Source: Nonlabens sp. (GTDB taxonomy: Bacteria; Bacteroidota; Bacteroidia; Flavobacteriales; Flavobacteriaceae). Taken from it: a stretch of DNA of 64,000 nt. Where the stretch lies: positions 75,408 through 139,407 of the forward strand of contig JAHDIQ010000009.1 of NCBI GenBank assembly GCA_020630715.1. The letters run 5' to 3'. The notes beneath the pieces were generated by a model that searched no databases, was not told where the DNA came from, and was given only the letters and a program-made list of their open reading frames with translations. Numbering within the stretch: the stretch's first letter is position 1; every line of letters begins with the position of its first letter. Shown one piece after another: positions 63,952 through 64,000 of the stretch. Position numbers and translations under genes: made by a program.

Positions 63952-64000
63952 CTATGTAAAAGCAGCCTGTCGAGTATCTTTAGGATTCACTAAAATCAAA
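63952..64000 (-). CDS. Possible C-terminus of a gene running off the window
   Basis: On the minus strand an open frame entering from the right edge reads LILVNPKDTRQAAFT and then stops (TAG at 63952-63954). Too short to identify. Confidence 0.35.
   Translation of the reverse strand, partial: LILVNPKDTRQAAFT

Overview
The window looks like a chromosome segment from a marine member of the Flavobacteriaceae (Bacteroidota), plausibly close to Nonlabens or Dokdonia. Evidence: low GC; start codons without Shine-Dalgarno sequences; promoters of the Bacteroidota TAnnTTTG type; many lipoproteins; two secreted proteases with type IX secretion (T9SS) sorting domains; and typical flavobacterial families (VF530, DUF4197, HemJ, parE/parC pair). 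A 16-bp palindrome, CGCTTTCGCGAAAGCG, occurs about ten times between 4 and 42 kb and never after that, so it separates backbone from acquired DNA.

Region 1 (1-42.4 kb) is backbone. It holds an ABC-F ATPase, lipid and CoA enzymes, tandem MsrB proteins, an M43 and an S8 secreted protease, topoisomerase IV (parE, a small membrane gene, parC), mscL, TerC, an XRE regulator divergent from an M14 peptidase over a dense operator array, dnaN, an aldehyde dehydrogenase, hemN and hemJ around an FNR-like palindrome, a GH13 amylase, a peptide-binding lipoprotein, a peroxiredoxin-thioredoxin operon and a PcrA/UvrD helicase.

Region 2 (42.4-48.3 kb, continued at 63.24-63.95 kb) is an array of gene cassettes, all on the minus strand: an orphan protein, a HigB/HigA-like toxin-antitoxin pair, a serine hydrolase, a MarC protein with a 26-residue lipoprotein, a ZipA-domain membrane protein and a DUF4274-like protein. 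Structured repeats separate the cassettes. In four cassettes the first 9-10 bases are the reverse complement of the last 9-10 bases of the same cassette. This is the signature expected of integron cassettes that pass through a circular form with an attC-like site. The repeats share a bulged-stem design (AAC-0 to 3 nt-GTATA ... TATAC-5 nt-CGTT). No IntI-type integrase lies in the window. This array is the best candidate for an undescribed system.

Region 3 (48.3-63.2 kb) is a 14.9-kb mobile element inserted into one cassette site, flanked by a 12-bp direct repeat (ATACATTGTTAT). It carries a tyrosine recombinase beside one end, arm-type repeats at both ends, an excisionase-like HTH protein, a VirE-N/DUF3987 primase-like protein, and a defence cargo: two adenine methyltransferases (one fused to an XRE domain), two nuclease-like ORFs (one AlwI-like), an Abi_2 HEPN protein followed by a probable small RNA, and a Panacea toxin-antitoxin pair. 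It also has a long non-coding stretch with a large inverted repeat. No relaxase or conjugation genes are present. Removing the element in silico would restore an ordinary cassette site followed by the DUF4274 cassette.
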